Of a DNA stretch of 64,000 nt, positions 25,090-33,946 are shown in pieces. Position numbers and translations under genes: made by a program. The notes beneath the pieces were generated by a model. It worked only from the letters and a program-made list of their open reading frames with translations, did not search any database and was not told where the DNA came from. Origin of the DNA: SABI01 sp963677695 (GTDB lineage: Bacteria > Spirochaetota > Spirochaetia > Sphaerochaetales > Sphaerochaetaceae); assembly GCA_963677695.2 (NCBI GenBank), contig CAXXUJ010000001.1:2356001-2420000 (forward strand), in the 5' to 3' direction. Each line of letters starts with the position of its first letter. Position 1 is the stretch's first letter.

Positions 25090-25986
25090 ATGAAAAAGTT
25101 TAAAGGTGTCTTCACTGCACTGATCACCCCGTTCACCAAGTACGGCCTTGTAGACCAGGATGCACTCAAGGATATTATAGAGTTTCAGATTGCAAGCGGT
25201 GTAGATGGACTGGTTCCCTGCGGAACCACCGGAGAATCACCGACCCTGAGCCACTCGGAACACGACAGAGTTATTGCCGACACGGTTAGAATCAGTGACG
25301 GAAGAGTTCCCGTCATCGCTGGAACAGGTTCCAATGCGACCAGTGAGGCTGTCAGACTTTCACGTCATGCAGAGGCTGCCGGTGTAGATGCAATCCTTTT
25401 AGTGAATCCCTACTACAATAAGCCGACCCAGAAGGGACTCTACCTCCATTTCCGAACCATTGCAGACAGCGTGAAGATTCCCTGTATCGTCTATAACATC
25501 AAGGGAAGAACCGGAGTGAATGTCGAGACCGATACCCTAGTGAAGCTTGCCAATGACTGTCCCAACATCATTGCGGTCAAGGAAGCGAGCGGCTCTCTTG
25601 AGCAGATGAAGGATGTGATTGCACGCACACCTGATCATTTCAGTGTGCTCAGCGGTGATGACAATATGGCCCTTGATCTGATAGAATCAGGCGGTGACGG
25701 AGTGATCAGCGTCGCTTCAAATCTTCTTCCTGCACAGATGAGTGAGATGGTCCATGCGGGACTGGAAGGGAACTTCAAGAAGGCACGTGAAATGGAGAGT
25801 GAGATGAGTTCTTTCTTCAGCGCATGCTTTGTTGAGACCAATCCCATTCCGGTCAAGACCGCAATGGCACACTACGGCTGGTGTGAAGAGGAATTCAGAC
25901 TTCCCATGTGTTCTCTTGAATCAGAGGAACACAGAGAACAGCTGCTGGCGTCTCTTGCTCCGATCAATGTAACAAAAAAGGCATAA
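25090..25986 (+). CDS. dapA: 4-hydroxy-tetrahydrodipicolinate synthase
   Basis: 298 residues forming a TIM barrel. CGTTGESPTLSHSEH near 44 holds the substrate-site threonines, Y135 is in YNIKGRTG, and the Schiff-base lysine is K164 in IAVKEASGS. It condenses pyruvate with aspartate semialdehyde. It has a strong AAAAGGAG ribosome site and is the first gene of the dapA-dapL-lysA-ybgC operon, 9 bp before dapL. The R-T-G variant of the YN-x-P-x-R-T-G loop reads YNIKGRTG (K for P), a small deviation worth noting. Confidence 0.95.
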   Translation: MKKFKGVFTALITPFTKYGLVDQDALKDIIEFQIASGVDGLVPCGTTGESPTLSHSEHDRVIADTVRISDGRVPVIAGTGSNATSEAVRLSRHAEAAGVDAILLVNPYYNKPTQKGLYLHFRTIADSVKIPCIVYNIKGRTGVNVETDTLVKLANDCPNIIAVKEASGSLEQMKDVIARTPDHFSVLSGDDNMALDLIESGGDGVISVASNLLPAQMSEMVHAGLEGNFKKAREMESEMSSFFSACFVETNPIPVKTAMAHYGWCEEEFRLPMCSLESEEHREQLLASLAPINVTKKA

Positions 25987-25995
25987 GGAAATCAT

Positions 25996-27228
25996 ATGGC
26001 AACGATCAATACAAATTACCGCAAGCTTGCAGCAGGCTATCTCTTCCCTGAGATCGCACGCCGTGCTCAGGCCTATCAGAACAGCAACCCGGGCGTCTCT
26101 CTTTTCAGGCTCGGAATCGGAAACACCACCGAACCCCTCACTCCCGCAGTGCTTGCCGGCCTTCACGGTAAAGTCGATGCTCTCAGCAATGTCGATACCT
26201 ACTCGGGCTACGGTGATGAGCAGGGTGACACTCCCCTCAGAGAGGCACTCAGCGGCTATTACAAGGACATGGGTGTCGACATCGCTTCCGATGAGTTCTT
26301 CATCTCCGACGGAGCGAAGGCAGATGCGGGAAACCTGCAGTCCATCTTCTCTTCCGATAACGTCATCGCTATCCAGGACCCGGCGTACCCTGTCTACGTC
26401 GACTCGAACGTCGTGTCGGGAAGAAGCGGTGAGTTCAACTCACAGCAGGGACACTATGAAGGTTTCGTCTACATGCCCGGAACAGTTGAGACCAATTTCT
26501 TCCCCAAAGTTCCCGAGAAAAAAGTCGACCTGATGTACATCTGTTCCCCCAACAACCCGACAGGGGCAGTGGCAAGCCATGAGCAGCTCGCTGAGTATAT
26601 CGCCTACGCAAGGAAGAACAAGGCAGTGATCATCTACGATGCGGCCTACGCTGAATATATCAGCGACTCAACCCTGCCGAAGACGATCTATGAAGTCGAG
26701 GGAGCACGCGAGTGCGCTATCGAGATCAACTCATTCAGTAAGTTCGCCGGTTTCACCGGAGTACGTCTTGGCTGGACGATCGTTCCCAAGGAAGTGATGG
26801 CTGAGAACTCCCAGCCCGGTGAGATCCACAAGATGTGGAACCGCCGTCAGGTGACCTTCTTCAACGGTGCAAGCAATATTGCGCAGGCAGGAGGCCTTGC
26901 TGTCCTGAGTGAAAAGGGACTTGCAGAAGCACGTGATCTGATCGCTTACTACATGGAAAATGCACGCATTATCCGCGAGGGTATGCAGAAGGTCGGTTTC
27001 GACGTTCACGGTGGTGACAATGCTCCCTACGTCTGGGTCAAAGGACCCCAGGGAATGAGCAGCTGGGATCTCTTCGATGTATTCCTCACTCAGTGCAATG
27101 TCATCGTCACACCGGGAAGCGGTTTCGGTCCCGCAGGTGAAGGCTATGTGAGACTCAGTGCCTTCGGTCACCGCGAGAATATCGAGCAGGCTGTTGAAAG
27201 TATCGTCAGCAACCTTGATCTGAGCTAA
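25996..27228 (+). CDS. dapL: LL-diaminopimelate aminotransferase
   Basis: 410 residues, fold-type I PLP enzyme of the DapL family. N-terminal NTNYRKLAAGYLFPEIARR is characteristic. SPNNPTGA near 184 contacts cofactor, and the PLP lysine is K249 in NSFSKFAGFTGVRLGW. It converts tetrahydrodipicolinate straight to LL-diaminopimelate with glutamate, replacing dapD/C/E; no succinylase or acetylase genes are seen here. This shortcut is known in spirochaetes, chlamydiae, cyanobacteria and plants. It lies between dapA and lysA with short gaps. Confidence 0.95.
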   Translation: MATINTNYRKLAAGYLFPEIARRAQAYQNSNPGVSLFRLGIGNTTEPLTPAVLAGLHGKVDALSNVDTYSGYGDEQGDTPLREALSGYYKDMGVDIASDEFFISDGAKADAGNLQSIFSSDNVIAIQDPAYPVYVDSNVVSGRSGEFNSQQGHYEGFVYMPGTVETNFFPKVPEKKVDLMYICSPNNPTGAVASHEQLAEYIAYARKNKAVIIYDAAYAEYISDSTLPKTIYEVEGARECAIEINSFSKFAGFTGVRLGWTIVPKEVMAENSQPGEIHKMWNRRQVTFFNGASNIAQAGGLAVLSEKGLAEARDLIAYYMENARIIREGMQKVGFDVHGGDNAPYVWVKGPQGMSSWDLFDVFLTQCNVIVTPGSGFGPAGEGYVRLSAFGHRENIEQAVESIVSNLDLS

Positions 27229-27240
27229 AGGAAGACAACT

Positions 27241-28482
27241 ATGGCAGAGAAAAGATTACCAGTAAGTCACGCCGCTATGGCAACCCTTGCAGAGAAACTC
27301 CCGACCCCCTTCCACATCTATGATGAGGAGGCGATAAGGGAGAATATCAAGGCATTCAAGGATGCTTTCTCCTGGGTGCCATCTTTCAAGAACTACTATG
27401 CCGTGAAGGCATGTCCCAACCCCGCGATCCTCAAGATTATGAAGGAAGAGGGTTTCGGTGCAGACTGTTCCAGCTATCCTGAACTCCTTTTAGCCGAGAA
27501 GGCGGGAATCACAGGTGAAGATATCATGTTCACCAGCAATGACACTCCCGCATCGGAATTCATTGCTGCGAAGGAACTCAATGCCGTCATCAACCTTGAT
27601 GACATCACCCACATCGATTATCTCGATGAGGCTGCAGGTTTCCCTGAGCTGATCAGTTTCCGTTACAACCCGGGTCCCGGCAGAACGGGGAATGCGATCA
27701 TTGGAAATCCTGTGGAAGCGAAGTACGGAGTAAGGGAAGATCAGCTGATCGACTGTTACCTCAAGGCGAAGGAGAAGGGTGCGAAGCGTTTCGCTTTACA
27801 TACCATGGTCGCAAGCAATGAGCTTGACGGCACCTATATCGTAGAGACCGCGCGCATGCTCTTTACCCAGGCCCTGAGAATCTACAAGGAAACCGGCATC
27901 GCCGTTGAATTCGTCAACCTCGGTGGCGGTATCGGCATCCCCTACGGAGTAGATCAGGAAGCGATGGACCTCGCCGCTGTCGGTGAAGGCATTCACGCCC
28001 TCTATGACGAGATGATCGTCCCCTCCGACCTGAACGGCCTCAATATCGTATTCGAGTGCGGAAGAATGGTCACAGGTCCTTACGGCTACCTTGTCAGCAA
28101 GGTTCTTCACGTAACTTCAAAGTATAAGGAATATGTGGGACTCGATTCTTCCATGGCCAACCTGATGAGACCCGCTCTCTACGGTGCCTACCACCATATC
28201 ACAGTGGTCGGAAAGGAAGATGCACCGAAGGATCATGTCTATGATGTGACCGGTTCCCTCTGTGAGAACAATGACAAGTTCGCTGTCGACCGATCTCTCC
28301 CCGAGATCAGCGCAGGCGATGTCGTGGTGATTCACGATTCGGGCGCTCACGGGTATGCAATGGGGTTCAACTACAATGCAAAGCTCCGTTCAGCTGAGTA
28401 TCTCTTGAAAACCGATGGTGTCGTAGAGATGATCAGAAGAGCGGAGACTATCGAAGATCTCTTCTCTACACTGAAATTCTAA
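27241..28482 (+). CDS. lysA: Diaminopimelate decarboxylase-like PLP enzyme
   Basis: 413 residues, alanine-racemase-fold decarboxylase. K56 in NYYAVKACPN binds PLP, HTMVASNE near 187 stacks on the ring, GGGIGIPYG near 228 binds phosphate, ECGRMVTGPYG lies near 272, and C341 in GSLCENNDKFA is the catalytic cysteine of the partner subunit. Position after dapA and dapL makes lysine synthesis from meso-DAP the likely role. Some residues resemble carboxynorspermidine-type decarboxylases of the same fold, so substrate is inferred from context. No separate diaminopimelate epimerase is visible in the window. Confidence 0.87.
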   Translation: MAEKRLPVSHAAMATLAEKLPTPFHIYDEEAIRENIKAFKDAFSWVPSFKNYYAVKACPNPAILKIMKEEGFGADCSSYPELLLAEKAGITGEDIMFTSNDTPASEFIAAKELNAVINLDDITHIDYLDEAAGFPELISFRYNPGPGRTGNAIIGNPVEAKYGVREDQLIDCYLKAKEKGAKRFALHTMVASNELDGTYIVETARMLFTQALRIYKETGIAVEFVNLGGGIGIPYGVDQEAMDLAAVGEGIHALYDEMIVPSDLNGLNIVFECGRMVTGPYGYLVSKVLHVTSKYKEYVGLDSSMANLMRPALYGAYHHITVVGKEDAPKDHVYDVTGSLCENNDKFAVDRSLPEISAGDVVVIHDSGAHGYAMGFNYNAKLRSAEYLLKTDGVVEMIRRAETIEDLFSTLKF

Positions 28483-28492
28483 GGAACATGAA

Positions 28493-28915
28493 ATGAGCAG
28501 TATTCACTCGTACACTCAGAGAATGTATTACAGCGACACGGACGCGGGCGGGATTGTCTATCACTCCCGCTACCTCGATATCGCAGAGCACGCACGGACC
28601 GAGTTCGTGCGCGAGGTGACAGAAAGGTACCGTGCCGATGATGAACTTCTCAAGGCGAAGAGAGTGGGCTTTGTGGTGAAGAAGGTGGAAATCGTCTACC
28701 ATACCCCTGCTTTTCTTGATGACCTGCTCACCGTGAAATCGACCATCGAGTCGGTGAAGCGTTACAGTATCACAATCCATCAGAGGATCATGAGAGGGGA
28801 GGAGGAACTTGCCACCCTGATCGTGAGAGCGGCAAGCCTCAACCTCGATGATTACTCCATCATCCCTCTAGAACCCTGGTTCGTAGAGGGAATGAAGGAC
28901 TTTCTTGAAATCTGA
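28493..28915 (+). CDS. Acyl-CoA thioesterase, YbgC/4-HBT family
   Basis: 140-residue hot-dog fold. The active-site stretch YYSDTDAGGIVYHSRYLDIAEHAR carries the catalytic aspartate of the 4-hydroxybenzoyl-CoA thioesterase type. It probably cleaves short-chain or hydroxyacyl-CoA, perhaps in phospholipid metabolism as for the Tol-Pal-associated YbgC; no tol genes are here. It follows lysA by 10 bp and ends the dap operon. Its stop TGA abuts the stop of the convergent lipoprotein gene to form TGATCA with no spacer. Confidence 0.87.
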   Translation: MSSIHSYTQRMYYSDTDAGGIVYHSRYLDIAEHARTEFVREVTERYRADDELLKAKRVGFVVKKVEIVYHTPAFLDDLLTVKSTIESVKRYSITIHQRIMRGEEELATLIVRAASLNLDDYSIIPLEPWFVEGMKDFLEI

Positions 28916-29965
28916 TCACTCGTGCACGGGCTCGGGCACGGGATTTTCGATTCCGGGTGTAGGAATAATCTTGATATCGATGGTGGCACTCCCAAGTGCG
29001 GGATTGTCAGTAGTTCCTACGATCACGTCATAGCGCGTGATCCCGTTGACAGCTGTGATATCCAGTGTCGCTGATTCTGCTCCTTCAATCTGCTTTCCAT
29101 CCACATACCACTGATACACTAAATCCCCCTGAGGCTGCCATGAATTGGTCGTAAGAGCGTAGGTGAGGGTGATAGCACCTCCTACAGTGGGATCGGCTAC
29201 AGAAGACGTTATCGCTCCTGTGATCTCCTTATCCGTTCCGTCGGTGATTTCCATATTCACCTGATCTACCACCATACCGATGACAAGTTTCTTTGCTGCA
29301 CTGGAGGTTGTTCCCTCTATGATCCGTATATTCTCCGTATACCCTGCAATCTGTACCCCATCGTGGATCAGGGACGCCTGGAAGGTATAGAATCCCGCAG
29401 GGATCTCTGTCTTGTTCACTGTGTAAGAACCGGTTGCTGCGCTGACAGATTCTACGGAATGAACGTCTGTTCCGGCGTTATCGCTCAGGGTGAAGGAAAA
29501 TAGGGTGTCGGCAGTTACCTGGTTCGTTGCCCAGGTGAAACCGAGGTTCATTGTACCTTTCCCGACGAGCGTATCGAGAGACATGTTGATCGTATTCATA
29601 TTGCTGTGAATATAAACGCCCTCCACCGCTCCTGTTGCCAGTCTCTTACCCACTGCGTTATAGGCTGTAGCATAGAAATCCCATTTCCCAACCTTGAGGT
29701 TATTGATGGTGATACTATTGCTGTCGCTTCTCACTTCGGTAAGGTCACGTCCGTCCGGGCTGGTCCCTCTGATCTTGTAGTAATCGATATCGAGGGGGGC
29801 GGTACCCTCAGGATTCACCGTTCTTTCGAAGATATTCCCTTCGGGAGAGAAATTGATCGTGAGTGTCCCGTACTCCTTTTCCGCCTGGGAAACGTCGCAG
29901 CTCATAAGGAGCAGGGCGGCAATGAGCAGTGTCATAGTGCATAATGTGATTCGTGTCTTTTTCAT
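28916..29965 (-). CDS. Secreted lipoprotein with Ig-like repeats
   Basis: About 349 residues. The lipobox is LLMSC after a hydrophobic signal, so the protein is lipid-anchored. Several beta-sandwich-like segments follow. GTLTINFSPEGN and YKIRGTSPDGRD, then YTVNKTEIPAGFYTFQASL, look like prealbumin/Ig-type domains, and LVYQWYVDGKQIEGAESATL matches a bacterial Ig-like or PKD-like repeat. This type is common on spirochaete surfaces. ATG at 29965 follows GGAGG; an earlier ATG at 29977 is less likely. No enzyme motif is visible. It may be a surface or periplasmic adhesion or carbohydrate-related protein. Confidence 0.75.
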   Translation of the reverse strand: MKKTRITLCTMTLLIAALLLMSCDVSQAEKEYGTLTINFSPEGNIFERTVNPEGTAPLDIDYYKIRGTSPDGRDLTEVRSDSNSITINNLKVGKWDFYATAYNAVGKRLATGAVEGVYIHSNMNTINMSLDTLVGKGTMNLGFTWATNQVTADTLFSFTLSDNAGTDVHSVESVSAATGSYTVNKTEIPAGFYTFQASLIHDGVQIAGYTENIRIIEGTTSSAAKKLVIGMVVDQVNMEITDGTDKEITGAITSSVADPTVGGAITLTYALTTNSWQPQGDLVYQWYVDGKQIEGAESATLDITAVNGITRYDVIVGTTDNPALGSATIDIKIIPTPGIENPVPEPVHE

Positions 29966-30127
29966 GACAACCTCCAATAGTGTTCTGCCTAAGAGAACGC
30001 AAGGAAAATCGCTGCTGCTTCGGAGAACAGAAAAGTTTTCTACGATTTTTTTCCTCAGCAGTGGTGAAATGAATCCTCCTTCACCCGTTTCCTATACAAT
30101 TGTATGTCTCATCCCACCTTTGTATGC

Positions 30128-30156
30128 TTCAGAGACCTGATGATCTGTTCTATACT
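30128..30156 (+). promoter_or_regulatory. Probable promoter of the SDR/HBDH pair
   Basis: TTCAGA (30128-30133), 17 bp, TATACT (30151-30156), about 30 bp before the SDR ATG. A 12-bp palindrome ATACAATTGTAT lies just upstream near 30093. Confidence 0.5.
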
Positions 30157-30187
30157 TGTGAGCAAAGGTCAGAGAAAGGATTTAAGC

Positions 30188-30967
30188 ATGAATGTAATGG
30201 ATATGTTCTCACTCAAGGGGAAATGTGCCGTGGTCACCGGAGGATCGGTAGGGCTCGGTGCTCAAATCGCGACGGCACTCGCAGAAGCCGGGGCTGATAT
30301 TGTCATAGCGGCGAGGAAGGTGGAGCGCTGTCAGCTTCTCGCTGATGAGCTTGCTGCATCAAACGGGGTGCGAACACTCGCTGTCAGCTGTGATGCTGCA
30401 AAGAACGAAGATTGTGAGAACCTGATCGATACTGCAGTGAAGGAATTCGGCAAAGTCGATATCCTGGTGAACAATGCCGGTATAAGCTGGGTGGCCCCCT
30501 CCCTGGACTTCCCGATGGATAAATGGCAGAAGGTGATGAATCTCAATGTGAACGGCGTCTTCTATCTTTCGATGCTCGCCGCTAGGAAGATGAAGGAGCA
30601 GGGCGGGGGAAAGATCATCAATGTCGCATCTATCGGAGGCCTGCGAGGAGACTATGCAGAGAATGTCGATTCGGTAGCCTATACGGCGAGCAAGGGTGCT
30701 GTGATCAACCTGACCCGTGACCTTGCCTGCAAGTGGGCTTCTTATAACATCAATGTGAACTCGATCTCCCCGGGATGGTTTCCTACCAGCCTGAACGATC
30801 AGCTGCTTGAAAAGCGGCGAGAGGAACTCATTCCCCGCATCCCTGCCGGGAGGTACGGCAATGAGAACGATCTGAAGGGAGTGGCTGTCTTACTTGCCTC
30901 TGCTGCCTCTGATTACATCACAGGACAGAATTTCATCATCGACGGCGGTCAGACCTCACTCTCATAG
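30188..30967 (+). CDS. Short-chain dehydrogenase, gluconate 5-dehydrogenase-like
   Basis: About 259 residues. The cofactor loop is TGGSVGLGAQIATAL, followed by NNAGISWVAPSLDFPMDKW, serine in NVASIGG, and YTASKGAVINLTRDLA with the YxxxK pair. The C-terminal GQNFIIDGGQT is typical. The order and the NNAG-SWxAP region resemble gluconate or 3-oxoacyl reductases. ATG at 30188 follows AAAGGA at 8 bases; upstream in-frame starts (30104) add an unlikely leader. The next gene, 18 bp on, is a 3-hydroxyacyl-CoA dehydrogenase, so both may act on hydroxy acids. Confidence 0.87.
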   Translation: MNVMDMFSLKGKCAVVTGGSVGLGAQIATALAEAGADIVIAARKVERCQLLADELAASNGVRTLAVSCDAAKNEDCENLIDTAVKEFGKVDILVNNAGISWVAPSLDFPMDKWQKVMNLNVNGVFYLSMLAARKMKEQGGGKIINVASIGGLRGDYAENVDSVAYTASKGAVINLTRDLACKWASYNINVNSISPGWFPTSLNDQLLEKRREELIPRIPAGRYGNENDLKGVAVLLASAASDYITGQNFIIDGGQTSLS

Positions 30968-30985
30968 GATGTAAAGGAACAGAAC

Positions 30986-31828
30986 ATGGATATACAGAAC
31001 ATTGGCATGGTGGGCGGAGGCAAGATGGGGAAGGGTATTGCCCTGTCAGCTGCCCGTGCAGGGTACAGCGTCATCATTCACGATATCACAGAAGAGATAG
31101 CTTCTCAGTCTCTCCTTCACATTGGACAAACCGTTGAAAAGCTTGTGACAAAGAACAAGCTGGAGAGAAAAGAGGCGGGCGCCCTCCTTTCCAGGATCTC
31201 CTGTACCGGTTCCTATGCCGGTTATGATCAGCTTGACCTGATCATAGAGGGAGTTCCAGAGAAACTGGAACTGAAAATGGACGTCCTTGCACACCTCGAC
31301 ACCCTCTGCAGAGAGGATGCGATCATTGTCTCCAATACCTCCACCTTCTCGATCACGACACTCGCTTCGGCCACACAGCGGCCCCAGCTCTTTTCAGGCC
31401 TGCACTTCTTCATTGAACCCACACCGCTGGTGGAAGTGATCAGGGGGTACTACACAAGTGAAGATACCGTCGCTTCCGTGCGCGCTGCAGCCGAGAAGAT
31501 GGGAAAGACGGTCGTTGAAACGAAGAAGGATTCCCCCGGCTTCATTGCCAACCGCGTCTATACCCCGCTCTTCCTTGAAGCCTTCAGGCTCTATGAAGAA
31601 GGAGTTGCAACCATTGAAGAGATAGATAAGGCAATGGAGAATTCCTACCTTCCCATCGGTCCCTTCCGTCTTGCCGACATCATCGGACTCGATACCCTCA
31701 AGAGCGGACTCGATTACTATCGAAGCGAGCTGGGGGAGAGCTGGAGAGCGCCTCAGTGCCTGAGTGTCCTTATCAGAGCAGGACGACTCGGGAGAAAGAG
31801 CGGAAAGGGGTGGTACGATTACACCTGA
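30986..31828 (+). CDS. 3-hydroxyacyl-CoA (3-hydroxybutyryl-CoA) dehydrogenase
   Basis: 280 residues, stand-alone HBDH size. The Rossmann motif is GMVGGGKMGKGIA and the acidic NAD site is in HDITEE. EGVPEKLELK, SNTSTFSITTLA, and the catalytic HFFIEPTPLVEVIRG follow; the histidine-glutamate pair is present, although the family's HFFNP reads HFFIEP. SPGFIANRV is conserved and the C-terminal domain ends GRKSGKGWYDY. It interconverts 3-hydroxyacyl-CoA and 3-oxoacyl-CoA. It is co-transcribed with the SDR. Its stop abuts that of tcdA as TGATCA. Confidence 0.9.
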   Translation: MDIQNIGMVGGGKMGKGIALSAARAGYSVIIHDITEEIASQSLLHIGQTVEKLVTKNKLERKEAGALLSRISCTGSYAGYDQLDLIIEGVPEKLELKMDVLAHLDTLCREDAIIVSNTSTFSITTLASATQRPQLFSGLHFFIEPTPLVEVIRGYYTSEDTVASVRAAAEKMGKTVVETKKDSPGFIANRVYTPLFLEAFRLYEEGVATIEEIDKAMENSYLPIGPFRLADIIGLDTLKSGLDYYRSELGESWRAPQCLSVLIRAGRLGRKSGKGWYDYT

Positions 31829-32590
31829 TCAGCTCTGTTTCATCTCTAAAAGAATCTCGGTTGCCTTGTTTGCTATGGTAAGACCGAAGATCCCCGGAAC
31901 GGTGGGAAGGGAACCGAGCACACGCCTCACCCTTCCCTGATCATGAATCTGTTCGTTATGGTCTGCAAATGCCTCTTCATCGGGTTCCAGATATTCGTAC
32001 ACAACCTTCTCACTCGAATAGACAGCGTGGATACCTCTGCCGACACCCCTCCGCCGTATCTTGTTTCTCACCATACGGGCTAAGGGACACTCCTTGGTAT
32101 CCATCAGGTCGCTCACATGAATCTTAGATGGATCCCTTCTCAGTGCAGCACCCATGCTGCTGATCGAGGTGATGTTCTGCTTATAGGCGTACTCGAGAAG
32201 AGATATCTTGGGATTGAGGGAATCGATCGCATCGATGAGGATGTCAGGTTTCCCTGCAAAGATCTGTTCAAAAGAATCCTGGTGGGCGAACAGGGGAAGG
32301 GGATGGACCGTGCAGTCAGGATTGATATCCTGAATTCTCTGAGCCGCCACATCACATTTGTTCTGCCCTACCGTCGATGAGAGGGCGAACAGCTGCCTGT
32401 TTATATTTGTGATGCCCACGGTATCAAAATCGACGAGAGTGAATTCACCCACACCGCTCCGTGCCAGTCCTTCCACTGCATAGGAACCGACAGCTCCCAG
32501 GCCGACGATGCACACATGACTGGAAGCGAGGAGGGGGAGGGCTTCAGAGCCTAAAAGACGTTCTATCCGTAAGAATCGAGGATTGTTCAT
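31829..32590 (-). CDS. tcdA: tRNA threonylcarbamoyladenosine dehydratase
   Basis: About 253 residues, E1/ThiF-like fold. GLGAVGSYAVEGLARSGVG is the nucleotide-binding loop, VDFDTVGITNINRQ the adenylation signature, and DAIDSLNPKISLLEYA and MGAALRRDPSKI follow as in TcdA/CsdL. It cyclises t6A at tRNA position 37 in an ATP-dependent reaction. ATG at 32590 follows GTGGAG at 8 bases. The 5' end overlaps the 3' end of the upstream hydrolase gene by 47 bases, longer than usual. The protein length and N-terminus match TcdA relatives. Confidence 0.9.
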   Translation of the reverse strand: MNNPRFLRIERLLGSEALPLLASSHVCIVGLGAVGSYAVEGLARSGVGEFTLVDFDTVGITNINRQLFALSSTVGQNKCDVAAQRIQDINPDCTVHPLPLFAHQDSFEQIFAGKPDILIDAIDSLNPKISLLEYAYKQNITSISSMGAALRRDPSKIHVSDLMDTKECPLARMVRNKIRRRGVGRGIHAVYSSEKVVYEYLEPDEEAFADHNEQIHDQGRVRRVLGSLPTVPGIFGLTIANKATEILLEMKQS

Positions 32591-33242
32591 GCTGTTTCTC
32601 CACAAGGGTAAGGAGGGGAACCGAGGTCTCCCTGCTTATCCATTCGTAATGGTGTGTAAGGATCGAGAGGTAGGTCTCCTCGTCATTTCCTGTATAATCT
32701 GTTTCAATGAGGAACGGGATATCGAGTTCGCCTATCCTGCGGGCGAGCTTCATCTGCTTCTCTCTCACCGCAGGTGAGATCGATATGTAGATCCCTTTGC
32801 TGTACAGTTCACGTGCCGTTTCTACCGAGCCGCTGTACTGATGGATGATGATGGGGATATCAGAAGAGAAGGAGGTGAGAAGAGGAACGACCGGGGAAAT
32901 CGATCCCCGGTGGTGGATGACCGCCGGGCGACTGAGCTCCCGTGCGATTTCAAGTATCTTCTTCAGCTGTGCCATCTGTTGCTCAAAGGGGAACATCGGT
33001 TCATCCCCCACCTCCCCGATATACGCAAGAGGATCAGCTGCAAGGGCGCTCTTCAGGTGATCAAGAGAAAAGAGAGGACTCTGGTCACTTTGTGAAGGCA
33101 GGTGCCCGTACCCGTGCATCGAAGCTCTATCGGTGCCGTAGGAGGACCATTCATTCATTGATGCGGTTGCAAACCACATGAAGATCCCCTCATGGGAGGA
33201 AACGGGGTTTTCCGGACTGAAGTGTCTGTGAAAATCAACCAT
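32544..33242 (-). CDS. TatD-like metal-dependent hydrolase
   Basis: 232 residues. Motifs of the TatD amidohydrolase branch appear in order: DFHRHFS near 3, AYIGEVGDE near 92, PAVIHHRGS near 127, IIIHQYSGS near 152, and IETDYTGND near 197. Spacing is compressed and variants are frequent (for example Q and Y around the second histidine), so it is a divergent member; DNase or 3'-exonuclease activity is known for TatD itself but is only an inference here. The C-terminus is unusual in reading 47 bases into the tcdA coding region. Confidence 0.78.
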   Translation of the reverse strand: MVDFHRHFSPENPVSSHEGIFMWFATASMNEWSSYGTDRASMHGYGHLPSQSDQSPLFSLDHLKSALAADPLAYIGEVGDEPMFPFEQQMAQLKKILEIARELSRPAVIHHRGSISPVVPLLTSFSSDIPIIIHQYSGSVETARELYSKGIYISISPAVREKQMKLARRIGELDIPFLIETDYTGNDEETYLSILTHHYEWISRETSVPLLTLVEKQHEQSSILTDRTSFRL

Positions 33243-33854
33243 CTAGATCCCCTTTATAAGGTGTTCTATCACGATCTTTACCCCGAGAAGGACAAGGACG
33301 ATTCCACCTATCATCTCCATGCGGTCACCGAGGAAGGGTCCGGCCTTCTTCCCGAGGATCACTCCAATGAACGAGATGATGAAGGTGATGATCCCGATGA
33401 TCCCGATGGAGATGAAGATATCAACTTCCATGACACCGAAGGTGATCCCTACTGCCAGGGCATCGATGCTGGTGGCGAATCCCATGGCGATGAGAACTTT
33501 CGCTCTGAGCCGACCCTTGTCGGCTACTTCGCACGCTTCTCCCTCTTCTGTCTCGATATTCTTTGCAAGGAAATCCTTGTACCCGTCAATGAACATCTTG
33601 ATCCCGATCGCTGAAAGAAGTACAAGAGCTATCCAGTGATCTGCTTTCTTGATATACACCTGGAAGGCGGAGCCTAAAAGCCATCCTGCCAGCGGCATGA
33701 GCGCCTGAAAGAGACCGAAGGTCATTCCGATGATCAAAGGGTATTTGGGACTTCGTATGTTAAGGCATGCCCCTTGAGTGATCGAGACGGCAAAGGCATC
33801 CATAGCGAGAGAGGCGCCTATCATGGCAATGGTGAATAATTCCAGAACGTTCAT
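33243..33854 (-). CDS. mntP: Manganese efflux pump MntP
   Basis: About 203 residues, six transmembrane helices in two repeats. Each repeat has the family aspartate motif: SLAMDAFAVSI in helix 1 and ATSIDALAVGITFG in helix 4, with GKKAG in a loop. MntP exports Mn2+. The start at 33854 matches the N-termini of relatives. An in-frame ATG at 33905 would add 17 residues and has a GGGAG upstream, so it remains possible. It ends one base before the hydrolase gene. No manganese riboswitch is seen upstream; the gap to the divergent gene is only about 40 bp. Confidence 0.9.
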   Translation of the reverse strand: MNVLELFTIAMIGASLAMDAFAVSITQGACLNIRSPKYPLIIGMTFGLFQALMPLAGWLLGSAFQVYIKKADHWIALVLLSAIGIKMFIDGYKDFLAKNIETEEGEACEVADKGRLRAKVLIAMGFATSIDALAVGITFGVMEVDIFISIGIIGIITFIISFIGVILGKKAGPFLGDRMEMIGGIVLVLLGVKIVIEHLIKGI

Positions 33855-33946
33855 CGGACTGTTATAGTAATAAAAAACGAGAAGATTGCTCAAGTCCCCT
33901 TTCATACCCTCGCTCCCTCTGCTACAGTAAAAGAAGGAGTGTTTCT

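Noticed and set aside
33855..33946. Manganese (yybP-ykoY) riboswitch before mntP
   Set aside because: The gap to the divergent gene is too short and no matching motif was found.
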